Positions 54,367 through 63,924 of a DNA stretch of 64,000 bases are shown one piece after another. The notes below the pieces were generated by a model. The model had not been told where the DNA came from, made no database searches, and saw only the letters and a list, made by a program, of their open reading frames with translations. Positions within the stretch are counted from its first letter, which is position 1; every line of letters begins with the position of its first letter. The DNA comes from Dyadobacter fanqingshengii (lineage in GTDB: Bacteria; Bacteroidota; Bacteroidia; Cytophagales; Spirosomataceae), in assembly GCF_023822005.2 (NCBI RefSeq), contig NZ_CP098806.1, positions 992,001-1,056,000 of the forward strand. The letters are read 5' to 3'. Made by a program: the position numbers and the translations under genes.

Positions 54367-56787
54367 ATGAAAATTCTTCTATCAATCGTAATATCCCTAT
54401 TCGTATCGTCCCAATGCTTCGCGCAAACAGGGAAACTGAGCGGTACGGTCCTGGACAACACCAAAATAGGTTTGCCAGGCGCTAATATCCTTATCAAAAA
54501 CACCAGCTTCGGTGCGCAGACTAACGACGCTGGTTTCTTTGAAATGCTCAATCTGAATGATGGGGACTATGTTTTGTCAATCTCTTCTGTGGGTTTCAAA
54601 ACAAAGGAAGTGGGCTTCACCATTGCCCAAAATGAGGTGGATCTGAAAACCATTGTATTGTATGCCGGTGATGAGATATTACGGGAAGTGGTGATTGAAG
54701 GGGAAAGGGAGAATAAGTTTTCTAGAAGCAAAACGGCTTATGTTTCCAAATTGCCGCTGAGGGATTTCGAAAACACGCAGGTTTACAGCACTATTACCAA
54801 CTATTTATTAAAATCCCAGATCGTAACCAACTTTGACGATGCCCTGAAAAATGCAACAGGCGTGGAAAACTTATGGACATCGACCGGTCGCGGCGGAGAT
54901 GGTGCGGGATATTTCTCACTTCGCGGATTTTCTGTTCAGCCCAAACTGGTGAATGGCCTTCCCGGACTTACTAATGGAACGATCAATCCGGCCAACATTG
55001 AACGCATCGAGGTTTTGAAAGGGCCCTCGGCTACATTGTTTGGAAACGCAGTAAGCTCTTACGGCGGTCTGATCAATGTAGTTACTAAAAAACCATATGC
55101 AGGCACTGGCGGTGAGCTTTCATTTACGACCGGCTCTTATGGACTGAACCAGATTACAGGTGACTTTAACACGGCTTTGAGTAAGGAAAAAAACCTTTAT
55201 TTCAGGCTTAACACGTCCTACGCCACAGAACGGAGTTTCCAGGATGCAGGTTTTAGAAAATCATTTTTTGTCGCGCCGTCGCTGTCTTACAAGGTGAATA
55301 ATAAGCTTTCCTTCTCTTTTTACGGAGAGATCACACAGGCTGAGCAAACCAACCCCATGTTCCTGTTTTTGAACAGAAGCGCCCCGACGGAGTCGAAAAA
55401 CATGAAAGAGCTGGGATATAACAATAAACTTTCATTCACCAGCAATGACCTGACACTACAAAACCCGACACAGAACTATCGCGTCGAAATGGATTATAAA
55501 CTGTCCGATGAATGGCAGTCGCAAACATTGATTTCCAAGAGCGCAACTTCTACCAAGGGCTATTATTCCTATTTGTTTGATTACGGCATCTTGGGAAATG
55601 ATACATTTTCGCGGTTTTTGAATAAACAAAATGAATACACCGGAACATCCGATATCCAGCAAAACTTCATTGGCGATTTTAATGTGGGTGGCATGAGAAA
55701 CCGGGTTGTGATTGGTTTGGATTACTTTTCTGCCATTTCCACAAGCAATGGAACGGGTTATGCTTTTTATGGGAATGTAACGCCGGAAGGCGGTGCGAGT
55801 GGTGATAACCCGTTTACACCCAAAGTGGAAACAAGGGATTATCCGCTCTCTACTGCGGCCGTGGATGCAGTTCTGGCGTTGCAACCGGTGTCCAATGCGA
55901 AATCTAAATACAACATTTACAGTGCTTACGCATCTGATGTCCTGAACTTAACGAAAAGCCTGTCCGTGATGGTCGGCCTTCGTCTTGACCATTTTGATAA
56001 CGTGGGAAGTGTGACGACGTCAGAGGATGATTACAATCAGACGACATTATCTCCCAAATTCGGGATCCTTTATCAGCCTGTTGCCGATAAAGTTTCTGTT
56101 TTTGCCAATTATCAAAACGGATTCACCAACGTTGCCCCGGCGCTCGTTGGCGACCCGGAGGATGGCCCGCAAACCATTAAGACATTCCGGCCCGAGCAAG
56201 CAAATCAGATTGAATTTGGTATTAAAACCAACATTATCAAAAACAAGCTGAATGCGACGATCAGTTACTACGATATCAAAGTGAAAGACCAGGTTATCAC
56301 GGATCCGTCTTCACCTTTCAACAAAATCCAGGGCGGTGAAATTTACAGCAAAGGGTTTGAAATAGAATTAAATGCAAACCCTGCTAATGGCTTGAATATC
56401 AGGGCTGGATACAGCAATAACGACAGTAAGACAACGAGGTCGGATAATACCGAAATCCTGGACAAGCGCCCACTTGACGCGGGTTCGAAACACCTTTACA
56501 ATGCCTGGGCAAACTATGAAGTGCCGGTGGGAAAGTTGAAAGGATTTGGCATCGGGGCAGGAGTGAACGGCGCCAGCGAACGATTTGCGATCAACTACGT
56601 TTCAACAGGAAACTTCACGCTTCCGGCTTACACCGTCGCCAATGCATCGCTGTTCTATCAGGCTGAAAATTATCGCATCGGCATGAAGGTCAATAACGCT
56701 TTCAATAAAGAATACTACAAAGGCTGGTCCACCATCGCTCCCCAAACACCCCGCGCGCTACTAGCCAACATTACCTACAATTTCTAA
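54367..56787 (+). CDS. TonB-dependent siderophore receptor
   Basis: 806 residues, complete. Sec signal ending in SQCFAQ; CarboxypepD_reg domain about 22-105 (KLSGTVLDNTKIGLPGANIL); plug about 125-235 with YFSLRGFSVQPKLVNGLPGL, IERIEVLKGPSATLFGN and GGLINVVTKKP, the siderophore-receptor signature; then a 22-strand barrel with FANYQNGFTNVAP and FRPEQANQIEFGIKT, ending LANITYNF. No STN domain, so no FecR signalling. It imports a ferric siderophore; which one is unknown. Single gene with its own promoter. A second receptor of this class is cut by the left window edge. Confidence 0.95.
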   Translation: MKILLSIVISLFVSSQCFAQTGKLSGTVLDNTKIGLPGANILIKNTSFGAQTNDAGFFEMLNLNDGDYVLSISSVGFKTKEVGFTIAQNEVDLKTIVLYAGDEILREVVIEGERENKFSRSKTAYVSKLPLRDFENTQVYSTITNYLLKSQIVTNFDDALKNATGVENLWTSTGRGGDGAGYFSLRGFSVQPKLVNGLPGLTNGTINPANIERIEVLKGPSATLFGNAVSSYGGLINVVTKKPYAGTGGELSFTTGSYGLNQITGDFNTALSKEKNLYFRLNTSYATERSFQDAGFRKSFFVAPSLSYKVNNKLSFSFYGEITQAEQTNPMFLFLNRSAPTESKNMKELGYNNKLSFTSNDLTLQNPTQNYRVEMDYKLSDEWQSQTLISKSATSTKGYYSYLFDYGILGNDTFSRFLNKQNEYTGTSDIQQNFIGDFNVGGMRNRVVIGLDYFSAISTSNGTGYAFYGNVTPEGGASGDNPFTPKVETRDYPLSTAAVDAVLALQPVSNAKSKYNIYSAYASDVLNLTKSLSVMVGLRLDHFDNVGSVTTSEDDYNQTTLSPKFGILYQPVADKVSVFANYQNGFTNVAPALVGDPEDGPQTIKTFRPEQANQIEFGIKTNIIKNKLNATISYYDIKVKDQVITDPSSPFNKIQGGEIYSKGFEIELNANPANGLNIRAGYSNNDSKTTRSDNTEILDKRPLDAGSKHLYNAWANYEVPVGKLKGFGIGAGVNGASERFAINYVSTGNFTLPAYTVANASLFYQAENYRIGMKVNNAFNKEYYKGWSTIAPQTPRALLANITYNF

Positions 56788-56957
56788 AATGGTAGATATC
56801 CGGTTGATGAATATCACATCGCATTTTTGAGTGAGTTTCGGGAGCAAATGCAGGCGATTCGTGAGTTGGTGCATACCTGCGTCAACTTACTCTGCAACTG
56901 CATCAGGCCTTTGGAACAGTTTTTAATGTGTATTTATAAAACAACTACATTAAAAAT

Positions 56958-57431
56958 ATGAAACCTGAATTCAGAAGTCTGGCAGGCGGGTTGGCCGGTG
57001 CCATTGTCCTCAACATCATTCACGAAGCAGCGAAAAGATTTTCGCATAAAGCGCCACGGATCGATAAGGTCGGTGAGGAAGCGTTAACCAAATCCCTGCA
57101 CGCCGTTGGTGCGTCGGCTCCAACGGGCAATGCGCTGTTTGGCACCACATTGGCGGCTGATATCGCAAGCAATACCATGTATTATGCCATGATAGGCAAG
57201 GGATCGAAGGATAACTTGCTGTTACGCGGCGCTGGCTATGGCCTTTTCGCAGGATTAGGTGCGGTAGGGCTTACACAGAAGCTTGGATTGAGTGATAAAC
57301 CTGTTACCAAAACAACGGAAACAAAGGTGATGACCGTTGCCTGGTATTTATTAGGCGGACTGGCTGCCGCCTTCGTAATGAAAAAGGTAGGAGAGTATGA
57401 AGAGTCAAGGGGAGAGATACTTTCGTTCTAA
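56958..57431 (+). CDS. Small membrane protein, unknown
   Basis: 157 residues, hydrophobic and glycine/alanine-rich, with an amphipathic or membrane segment near the start (LAGGLAGAIVLNIIHEAA), a central one (GAGYGLFAGLGAVGL) and a C-terminal one (VAWYLLGGLAAAFVMKKVG). I recognise no named family. It is a single gene between the siderophore receptor and a bidirectional terminator. The repeated small-residue spacing suggests packed helices, nothing more. Confidence 0.75.
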   Translation: MKPEFRSLAGGLAGAIVLNIIHEAAKRFSHKAPRIDKVGEEALTKSLHAVGASAPTGNALFGTTLAADIASNTMYYAMIGKGSKDNLLLRGAGYGLFAGLGAVGLTQKLGLSDKPVTKTTETKVMTVAWYLLGGLAAAFVMKKVGEYEESRGEILSF

Positions 57432-57470
57432 AAAAAAGTCACCCTCAGGATATTCCAAGGGTGACCTTTT
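57431..57470. terminator. Bidirectional terminator before msrA
   Basis: GTCACCCT (57438-57445) pairs with AGGGTGAC (57458-57465), flanked by A- and T-runs, between convergent genes. Confidence 0.8.
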
Positions 57471-57962
57471 TTAATTCAATTTCCAGCTTGGTCTTTCAAA
57501 ATGGCAGGTATACCCGCCAGGGTGTTTTTGCAAATAGTCCTGATGCTCGACTTCCGCATTCCAGAAATCGCCTGCCGGAACTACTTCGGTAACGATTTTT
57601 CCTGGCCAAACGCCGGAAGTTTCCATTTCTGCAATTAACGTTTCAGCTACTTCGCGCTGGCTTTCGTCCAGATAAAAAATGGCCGAACGATAGGAAGTTC
57701 CAATGTCGTTTCCCTGCCGGTTACGCGTAGTAGGATCGTGAATTTGAAAAAAATATTCCAGTAAACCGCGGTAGGTGAGTTGTGATGGATCGAAAACAAC
57801 CTCTATCCCTTCCGCATGTGTTCCGTGGTTTCGGTATGTAGCATTGGGAACGTCTCCGCCCGTGTATCCTACCACCGTTGAAATAACGCCTGGCTGGTGC
57901 CTGAAAAGTTCTTCTACTCCCCAGAAGCAACCACCTGCCAAAATGGCTTTTTCAGTACTCAT
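57471..57962 (-). CDS. msrA: Peptide methionine-S-sulfoxide reductase MsrA
   Basis: 163 residues. The catalytic motif [11 protein letters not shown] places the nucleophilic Cys at residue 12, and the family signatures [45 protein letters not shown] and [15 protein letters not shown] are all present. It reduces Met-S-sulfoxide in oxidised proteins. It has no signal peptide and is cytoplasmic. It has only the one catalytic cysteine near the N-terminus in the stretches seen; no obvious C-terminal recycling cysteine pair (one Cys in YTCHF). It is not fused to MsrB. Confidence 0.97.
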   Translation of the reverse strand: MSTEKAILAGGCFWGVEELFRHQPGVISTVVGYTGGDVPNATYRNHGTHAEGIEVVFDPSQLTYRGLLEYFFQIHDPTTRNRQGNDIGTSYRSAIFYLDESQREVAETLIAEMETSGVWPGKIVTEVVPAGDFWNAEVEHQDYLQKHPGGYTCHFERPSWKLN

Positions 57963-58089
57963 ATAGTCTGTTTTTAAATGTATAATACCGATGGCACAAA
58001 TTCCATGCCCTCTTTTTTAACCAGCAATGTTCAGCCAAAACTGGCGCATTCATTTAAATAACCGACAAAAAATACCGAAAGTTGCATAA

Positions 58090-58704
58090 TCAGCCTCCTC
58101 CGACTTTTACCTGCTCGGGATCTTCATTATAACCACCAGAGTGATCCGTCATATTTTCTGCACTTTTAACATTATCCTGTTTCGTAGCGTCCTGATCTGA
58201 CCCACTTGTCTGCGCGCTATCTGTGTCAGTATTTTCAGATGCTGCGATTTCTGTGTTTTCAGAGCCGGATGATAAAAATGCGCTCAGATCATTCAAGCCC
58301 TTTTCCCAGCCATCTTCATGTGGTTTCAGAAATTCAGGTCCTGAGAATCCTTCCTGTATAACTTTTAGTTTGCTTCCCTCACCATCCGTGGAAAAAGTCA
58401 CGTTCAATGTATAACCGCTTTCCGAGCCTTCATCGCTCATATTCCATACCCACGAATACGCCAGTTTTTCGTTCGGGATCACTTCGCTGTAAGTGCCCGT
58501 GATCTGTAACCCCGACTCGCCCACGTGGTATTCCACGGCCCCGCCTTCTTTCAGCTCATTTTTTACATCAACGAGCGAATCGCCCATCGGGTGCCACCAT
58601 TGTTTTAAATCTTCCGCCTCAGTCCAGGCCTTGAAGAGCGTCTCCACATCCACATCGAAGCTCCGTTCGATCTCAATAACATTTGTCTTCTGCTCCGTAT
58701 CCAT
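58090..58704 (-). CDS. SRPBCC/AHSA1-like protein with acidic disordered tail
   Basis: 204 residues. The first 145 form a standard SRPBCC domain: IERSFDVDVETLFKAWTEAE, LKQWWHPMGDS, YSEVIPNEKLAYSWVWNMSD and HEDGWEKGLNDLSAFL. The last about 60 residues are low-complexity, rich in Ser, Asp, Glu, Asn and Thr, and end in EQVKVGGG, an unusual appendage for this family. No ArsR partner is adjacent, unlike the copy at 48785. The tail may be a flexible linker or interaction segment; its role is unknown. Confidence 0.88.
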   Translation of the reverse strand: MDTEQKTNVIEIERSFDVDVETLFKAWTEAEDLKQWWHPMGDSLVDVKNELKEGGAVEYHVGESGLQITGTYSEVIPNEKLAYSWVWNMSDEGSESGYTLNVTFSTDGEGSKLKVIQEGFSGPEFLKPHEDGWEKGLNDLSAFLSSGSENTEIAASENTDTDSAQTSGSDQDATKQDNVKSAENMTDHSGGYNEDPEQVKVGGG

Positions 58705-58781
58705 ATGCTTTCAATTTTAAGTTTGTTGATTCCTGCAAGTGTCGGCAAGTAGTCGTTGTTTATAATAACTATGCCTCGACC

Positions 58782-61238
58782 TCACAGCACGGGCAAGAAA
58801 ATACTGAATGTTGCGCCTTCTCCCGGATTGCTGGTAACCGTGATGGCACCGCCGTGATTGGCAGCTACGCGTTCGCAGATAGCAAGACCGATGCCCGTCC
58901 CGGAATACTGGCTTCTGCCATGAAGCCGTTGAAACAATTGAAATATCCTGTCAGCGTACTGCTGGTCAAAACCAATCCCATTGTCCGACACATCTATCTG
59001 ATGATACATATATGCGGTGCGGATCACTTTCGCAGAAGAGGGCAGCTCTGCACTGGGAATGGTCTTTCCGGTAATGTTGATCACCGGGACCCGTTCAGGC
59101 TGTCTGAATTTGAGCGCGTTACTGATCAAGTTCAGGAAAAGCTGGTTTAGCTGCATTTTGTCCCCGTAAATTTCGGGAAGCTGTTCGGCAGTAATAACCG
59201 CCGAGGTTTCCGTAATCAACAGTTCGAGATCATTTGAAACTTCATAAACAACCCTGCTGAGTGAAACAGGTTCCATGACGTCCTTATGTTCTGTTATCCG
59301 GGAGAAAGAAAGCAGGTCTTCAATCAGGTCAGACATGCGTTTGGCAGAACTCTGCATCCGATGCAGGTAATTGATTCCTTCTCCGAGGTTGTTTGTATAT
59401 CGTTTTGCCAATAAGTCGGAAAAGGATTGGATCTTCCGCAGCGGCTCCTGCAGGTCGTGAGAGGCCACATAGGCGAATTGCTGAAGATTCACATTCGATT
59501 GCTGCAGCATATTATTAGAGTCCGAGAGCTCTTCATTGGTTGCTATATACTCCTCATTCAGGGCCGCCAGCTCTTCATTCATGGCTTCCAACTGCTCCGT
59601 ACGCTGCTGGACCTGCGATTCAAGTGCTACCTTGATCTTCCGCTGAATGGTAACATCCTGGGCAGTGCCGATCATGGTAATCGGTTTGCCATTTTGGTCA
59701 GTAAGCACCTTGCCTTGCGCGTGAAGGACTCTGGCAGCCCCCGTTTTCTCGGCATCCATCGTATATTCCATATTATATACCCCGTCCGAGCCTGGCGCAA
59801 TAGCCTTGTTCACCGCTGTAACTACTGCGGGTAAATCCTCGCTGGAAATGGCTGCATAAACCGTTTCAAATGTGATCTGCTCCTCCTTTTCGATGCCAAA
59901 CCAATGTTTCAGACGATCCGAATAATCAAGTGTCCCGGTTACGAGATCAATGGAGTAGGTGCCGAGTTCCGCGAGTTCAATCGCACCACGCAGGAAGGTT
60001 TCCGTTTCTTGTAACTTTTTTCGGCTCACCACTTGTGAGGTCAGGTCGGTGGCAACGACAAAAACGCCCGTTATGTTGCCATCAGAATCCCGTTGCGGCT
60101 GATAAGCGAGATCCACGTAAATGGTTTGCAATACACCGTCAAATGCGATATTAACAGGTTGCTCCTTCGAAATATACAGCACACCGGTGTCTATGACATC
60201 CTGCAAAAGTTTTTCAAAGCCCTGTCCAGCAATTTCAGGAATAGCCTCAGCCAGTGGTTTGCCAACAATTTGTTGCGGTTCTCTCCCGATGAGCTTTCCG
60301 TAAAACTGGTTCGCCATTGTGAAAGTCAGATTGTCCTTATGAATGATGGCAATGCCGACGGGCGATTGTTCAAACAGTTCCAGCAACTGCATCTGGCTTT
60401 GCTTTATATGCTGTTCAATATTAACACGTTGTGTCACATCGATCGCAATGTCCAGGATGGCATATACATTTCCCTCACTGTCGTAAACAGGGGAGTACGT
60501 AATGTCATATTTATTATGCGTCATTACGCCTTGCTGTACGATATCCACTTGTGTTCCAAAGCTTTGAAATGCGACCCCGGTTGTGTAAACATCGTCCAGG
60601 ATTTTCAAAAATGCCTGGTCTTCCAATTCCGGCATCACCTCACGGAGCGGAAGCCCTACAATGTTGGGACCTTTGCCCACGATATCGATAAAAGCCTGAT
60701 TCGGCATTTCCACAACCAGGTCCCGCCCGACAAAAAGCCCGATCGCTGCCGGCGCTGACTCGATGACTGTCCTCAATTTCGCCTCACTTTCCTCCAATGC
60801 TTTTTTTGCCAGCAGCTGGGCAGAAACATAGTTCTCCTCATCGGTTACATCAATAAAACTGCCGAGCAGCCGCTTGGTGTTTGTGGCGGTCAAGTGCGAC
60901 TGGCCTTTGCAAAGCACATAGCGGCTTGTTGCAGTGCTGTCTTTAATTGTGCGTAATTTTAAAGAAAAAGACCAGGGAGCGGCCTGGTTCAGTGCATGTT
61001 CAATTTCGTTGGTGAGCGTACTGCTATAATTGGGATCGATCTGATCCAGAAGGACTTGCAAGTCAACAATGTCGCTGCCGCCCAGCCTGAAAAGATTTTT
61101 AGTGCGTCGGCATAAACGGATTTGCCTGGTTTGGAAGTCGAGTTCCCAGGTTCCTATTCCTGCTGATTCCAGGGCAAGATCGAGGCGGTGTAATTCCAGG
61201 GTATTGTCAGTATCAAATGAGTTAGCCTGAGCTGCCAT
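58782..61238 (-). CDS. Multi-PAS cytoplasmic sensor histidine kinase
   Basis: 818 residues from ATG 61238; the frame is open to 61346 but that part shows no family match. There are no clear membrane helices. Four PAS/PAC modules (about 15-130, 155-275, 285-405 and 415-535), two of them similar to each other (SAPAAIGLFVGRDLVVEMPN and QSPVGIAIIHKDNLTFTMAN). A coiled coil follows about 535-580 (QRTEQLEAMNEELAALNEEY), then an HisKA-like helix with His594 in YVASHDLQEPLRKI, and HATPase with LISNALKFR, DNGIGF and GTGIGLAICER. Probably phosphorylates an unlinked response regulator; ligand unknown. Confidence 0.93.
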   Translation of the reverse strand: MAAQANSFDTDNTLELHRLDLALESAGIGTWELDFQTRQIRLCRRTKNLFRLGGSDIVDLQVLLDQIDPNYSSTLTNEIEHALNQAAPWSFSLKLRTIKDSTATSRYVLCKGQSHLTATNTKRLLGSFIDVTDEENYVSAQLLAKKALEESEAKLRTVIESAPAAIGLFVGRDLVVEMPNQAFIDIVGKGPNIVGLPLREVMPELEDQAFLKILDDVYTTGVAFQSFGTQVDIVQQGVMTHNKYDITYSPVYDSEGNVYAILDIAIDVTQRVNIEQHIKQSQMQLLELFEQSPVGIAIIHKDNLTFTMANQFYGKLIGREPQQIVGKPLAEAIPEIAGQGFEKLLQDVIDTGVLYISKEQPVNIAFDGVLQTIYVDLAYQPQRDSDGNITGVFVVATDLTSQVVSRKKLQETETFLRGAIELAELGTYSIDLVTGTLDYSDRLKHWFGIEKEEQITFETVYAAISSEDLPAVVTAVNKAIAPGSDGVYNMEYTMDAEKTGAARVLHAQGKVLTDQNGKPITMIGTAQDVTIQRKIKVALESQVQQRTEQLEAMNEELAALNEEYIATNEELSDSNNMLQQSNVNLQQFAYVASHDLQEPLRKIQSFSDLLAKRYTNNLGEGINYLHRMQSSAKRMSDLIEDLLSFSRITEHKDVMEPVSLSRVVYEVSNDLELLITETSAVITAEQLPEIYGDKMQLNQLFLNLISNALKFRQPERVPVINITGKTIPSAELPSSAKVIRTAYMYHQIDVSDNGIGFDQQYADRIFQLFQRLHGRSQYSGTGIGLAICERVAANHGGAITVTSNPGEGATFSIFLPVL

Positions 61239-61394
61239 GAATTGCGGTTTAAAAAAAGCAAAAAGTAAATGACCCTTTGTCAAGCTCTTGATTCCTGAGA
61301 AAGGATAATATGTGCCTACAAAAACACTATGCCAAGATTTTTGCATGGAAAAGGAACCAGTAAATTCAATTTGTAAAAAAAATCAGGTTTGGGC

Positions 61395-61438
61395 TTGGAA
61401 AATCTGTTTAATTATCATTTACTTTGTAATGCAAAGTA
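61395..61438 (+). promoter_or_regulatory. Promoter with palindrome over the -7 box of the DUF4153 gene
   Basis: TTG (61395-61397) precedes TACTTTG (61420-61426), a near -7 element, which itself is the left arm of a perfect repeat TACTTTG-TAATG-CAAAGTA (61420-61438). A protein bound there would block the promoter. Confidence 0.5.
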
Positions 61439-61473
61439 CTTTTAAATAATCGTCTTAATCATGCCATTGTTCT

Positions 61474-62718
61474 ATGAAAGATCAAATCCTGTTAAATCTC
61501 GACAACCCTGGTCAGCTTGAAAAGTTGTATCGGACAGACAAACCGACATTCAAGCGCGCGTTCAAAGCTTTATATCCCGACTTGCAAGGCAATGTCCTGG
61601 CCAGCTTTTGGAATGAGCGGCTCAATTTTGCAAGCGAGGAAATTTCCTGGGGCAGCAGCAAGGAACTAACGTTTGTCGTTGTGGCCTCACTGATCGCGGG
61701 GCTGATCGCAAAAATCCCGACGATGTTCCATATCAATGAGGACTTTTTCTACCCGCGCAATATTGGTTTTGTGGTTTTCCCAGCATTAATGGCCTTTTTC
61801 GTTTGGAAAAACGAAATGCACAAACGCAATATCATTGTGTTGGCGGGAGCAACACTCGCGGGTCTGGTTTACATTAATCTGCTGCCGGATGTGGACACGA
61901 GTGACACTTTGGTTCTGGCGTGCATTCATTTGGCGTTGTTTCTCTGGTCATTATTAGGCTTTGCGTTTGTTGGCGACCGGAGTAACGTGGGTGAAAAGCA
62001 ACTTGGATTTTTAAAATACAATGGTGATTTGGTCGTCATGACGGGACTTATCCTGATTTCGGGAGGCATTCTTACAGCCATTACGATCAACTTGTTTTTG
62101 CTGATCGGCATTAAAATTGACGAATTTTATTTCCAGAATATCGGTGTTTTCGGTCTGGCGGCAGCACCCATTGTTGGCACATATCTTACACAGACCAATC
62201 CACAGTTGGTAGGCAAAGTTTCCCCGGTTATTGCCAAAATATTCAGCCCGTTGGTGTTGGTAATGCTGCTTGTTTACCTTGTGGCTATGATTTACTCAGG
62301 AAAAGATCCTTATAACGATCGCGAGTTCCTGCTGATTTTCAATGCATTGCTGGTGGGGGTGATGGCGATCATTTTCTTCTCCGTTGCCGAAACCGCCAAA
62401 ACGAGCAGGAGCCAGGCCGAGGTTTGGGTGATTTTCCTGCTATCCATTGTGACTATCGCCGTGAACGGCATTGCACTTTCGGCTATACTATTCAGGATCT
62501 CGGAATGGGGGATCACGCCGAACAGGGCAGCGGTGCTGGGTAGCAATGTGCTCATCCTGATTAACTTGCTGCTGGTAACGATACAGATCTACAAAGTAAT
62601 GACCAGAAAAAAGGATATCATCGAAGTAGGAAAAACCATTGGTTCTTACCTGCCCGTTTACTTCATCTGGACGATCATTGTAACATTTGTATTTCCATTG
62701 ATATTTGGGTTTAAATAA
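61474..62718 (+). CDS. DUF4153 family integral membrane protein
   Basis: 414 residues with about ten membrane helices after a 60-residue cytoplasmic N-terminus. The segment WGITPNRAAVLGSNVLILIN near the C-terminus is characteristic of DUF4153, and NDREFLLIFNALLVGVM and VGKTIGSYLPVY also fit. The family has no established biochemical role. It is a single gene with its own promoter, a palindrome over the -7 element, and a perfect terminator. It likely responds to a regulator encoded elsewhere. Confidence 0.85.
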   Translation: MKDQILLNLDNPGQLEKLYRTDKPTFKRAFKALYPDLQGNVLASFWNERLNFASEEISWGSSKELTFVVVASLIAGLIAKIPTMFHINEDFFYPRNIGFVVFPALMAFFVWKNEMHKRNIIVLAGATLAGLVYINLLPDVDTSDTLVLACIHLALFLWSLLGFAFVGDRSNVGEKQLGFLKYNGDLVVMTGLILISGGILTAITINLFLLIGIKIDEFYFQNIGVFGLAAAPIVGTYLTQTNPQLVGKVSPVIAKIFSPLVLVMLLVYLVAMIYSGKDPYNDREFLLIFNALLVGVMAIIFFSVAETAKTSRSQAEVWVIFLLSIVTIAVNGIALSAILFRISEWGITPNRAAVLGSNVLILINLLLVTIQIYKVMTRKKDIIEVGKTIGSYLPVYFIWTIIVTFVFPLIFGFK

Positions 62719-62721
62719 AGG

Positions 62722-62761
62722 ATCTGGGATGAAGAATGATGTTCTTCATCCCAGATTTTTG
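62722..62761. terminator. Perfect terminator after the DUF4153 gene
   Basis: ATCTGGGATGAAGAA (62722-62736) and its complement (62742-62756) form a 15-bp stem with a 5-nt loop, followed by T residues. It lies between convergent genes and may serve both. Confidence 0.88.
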
Positions 62762-62782
62762 ATTAATAAAACACGGTAATTT

Positions 62783-63670
62783 TTATAGACGGTTCTTAAT
62801 AGGAATGGCATATGTTAATTCCTTGCTTTCAACAAACTCCCCTGTTTGTTTCAGCTTATTTAGTTTTTTTACATACCCGTTTGCATCCAGATTATAAGTG
62901 TATTTGTAAGTGGCGGGATAATTGGTACGGATTGACTTTTTTACACGATGTTTTCCAAAATTTCCAAAAACAGGTAAATATGGGTCCCCAATCCATCCTA
63001 GAGTAGATGGTCCAAAAACATGCATGGGAAGCGTTTCACCTTTGTCCAATTCAACCGGTCCGCCGACATATTCGGTATATTCATACTTCATCATGTTGAA
63101 AAACTCATCTCCTTTTTTGGTATTGTTTACCATTAAAAACTTCACCGCATTTCCCAGATTATCATATGACACCGTTACAGTGCTGAGAACTTTATCCATC
63201 AATATTACTTTAACCAGCTGATTCTGGCCATTGTATTGATAGGCAGCATGAATGGTTGATAACACATTAACGCCTCCTGTTTTGTAGTTGGTAACTTTCA
63301 ATTTCGAGGCCCGTCCGTTCTCTAATTGCCATTCCATTTTCTTTTCCTTCACATTATCATGATAACGGATGGATACAATTGAGTTGCCGATATATTCATA
63401 ATCTACCCGGTAAGTGCTATATCCTGTAAATTTTGGATCAGCTGTACCATTAACCTGTTTAATTCGACCATCTGAATGGTAAACCAGCGTTTCATTGCCG
63501 AATTTTGATAGTCTGAAATTGGGGGTCATTGCTGGCGGGGCCTGGCTGATTTTTTGTACATCTTCGGCTGCTTGAATTGCCGTTACCTGGCTTTCTTCCT
63601 GGCAGGACATTAAAAATAATCCGCAGGCAACCCCGGACATGATTGTGACTTTTCTACATAATCTTTTCAT
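62783..63670 (-). CDS. Lipoprotein with YD-like repeats, unknown
   Basis: 295 residues. Lipoprotein signal with lipobox LMSC (Cys23). The mature part repeats short beta motifs of the kind YHSDGRIKQV, YEYIGNSIVSIRYHD, YQYNGQNQLVKVIL, VSYDNLGNAVKF and YTYNLDANGYVKKLNKL, resembling YD/RHS-type or DUF4595-like repeats in Bacteroidota lipoproteins. No enzyme motif. Probably anchored in an envelope membrane. The DNA here and to the right looks more AT-rich than the rest of the window, which might reflect transfer or low expression. Confidence 0.8.
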   Translation of the reverse strand: MKRLCRKVTIMSGVACGLFLMSCQEESQVTAIQAAEDVQKISQAPPAMTPNFRLSKFGNETLVYHSDGRIKQVNGTADPKFTGYSTYRVDYEYIGNSIVSIRYHDNVKEKKMEWQLENGRASKLKVTNYKTGGVNVLSTIHAAYQYNGQNQLVKVILMDKVLSTVTVSYDNLGNAVKFLMVNNTKKGDEFFNMMKYEYTEYVGGPVELDKGETLPMHVFGPSTLGWIGDPYLPVFGNFGKHRVKKSIRTNYPATYKYTYNLDANGYVKKLNKLKQTGEFVESKELTYAIPIKNRL

Positions 63671-63924
63671 AGTAGTAAGCGTTAAAATGGATTTTTACCG
63701 CTGTAATACTAGGACAATAGATTTTGTTTTTAACAGAGAATGAATATCCGGTCGATGCAATGAAACTAACGGTAAGGACGAAAATTAGAAAAATAACTAT
63801 TTAGTTGTTATAATAAAATTTGGGATGTATTATTTCCTATTGCATCGTAGTAATAATTTTGTATTATATAAAAGGCCATCCCGATTTACTGAGATGGCCA
63901 TGAACATTAATTGCTTAGGAGAGT
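63671..63924. other. AT-rich intergenic stretch
   Basis: No gene seen. CGATGCAAT (about 63753) and ATTGCATCG (about 63839) form a distant 9-bp inverted repeat. No clear TAnnTTTG promoter for the lipoprotein gene was found. Confidence 0.45.
63874..63899 (-). terminator. Minus-strand terminator of the gene at the right edge
   Basis: GGCCATC (63874-63880) and GATGGCC (63893-63899); on the minus strand the stem is followed by TTTTATATAA. It lies 25 bp after the stop codon of the partial gene. Confidence 0.72.

Noticed and set aside
61239..61346. 36-residue N-terminal extension of the multi-PAS kinase
   Set aside because: No family similarity, and ATG 61238 lies just before the first PAS domain; kept only as an alternative start.
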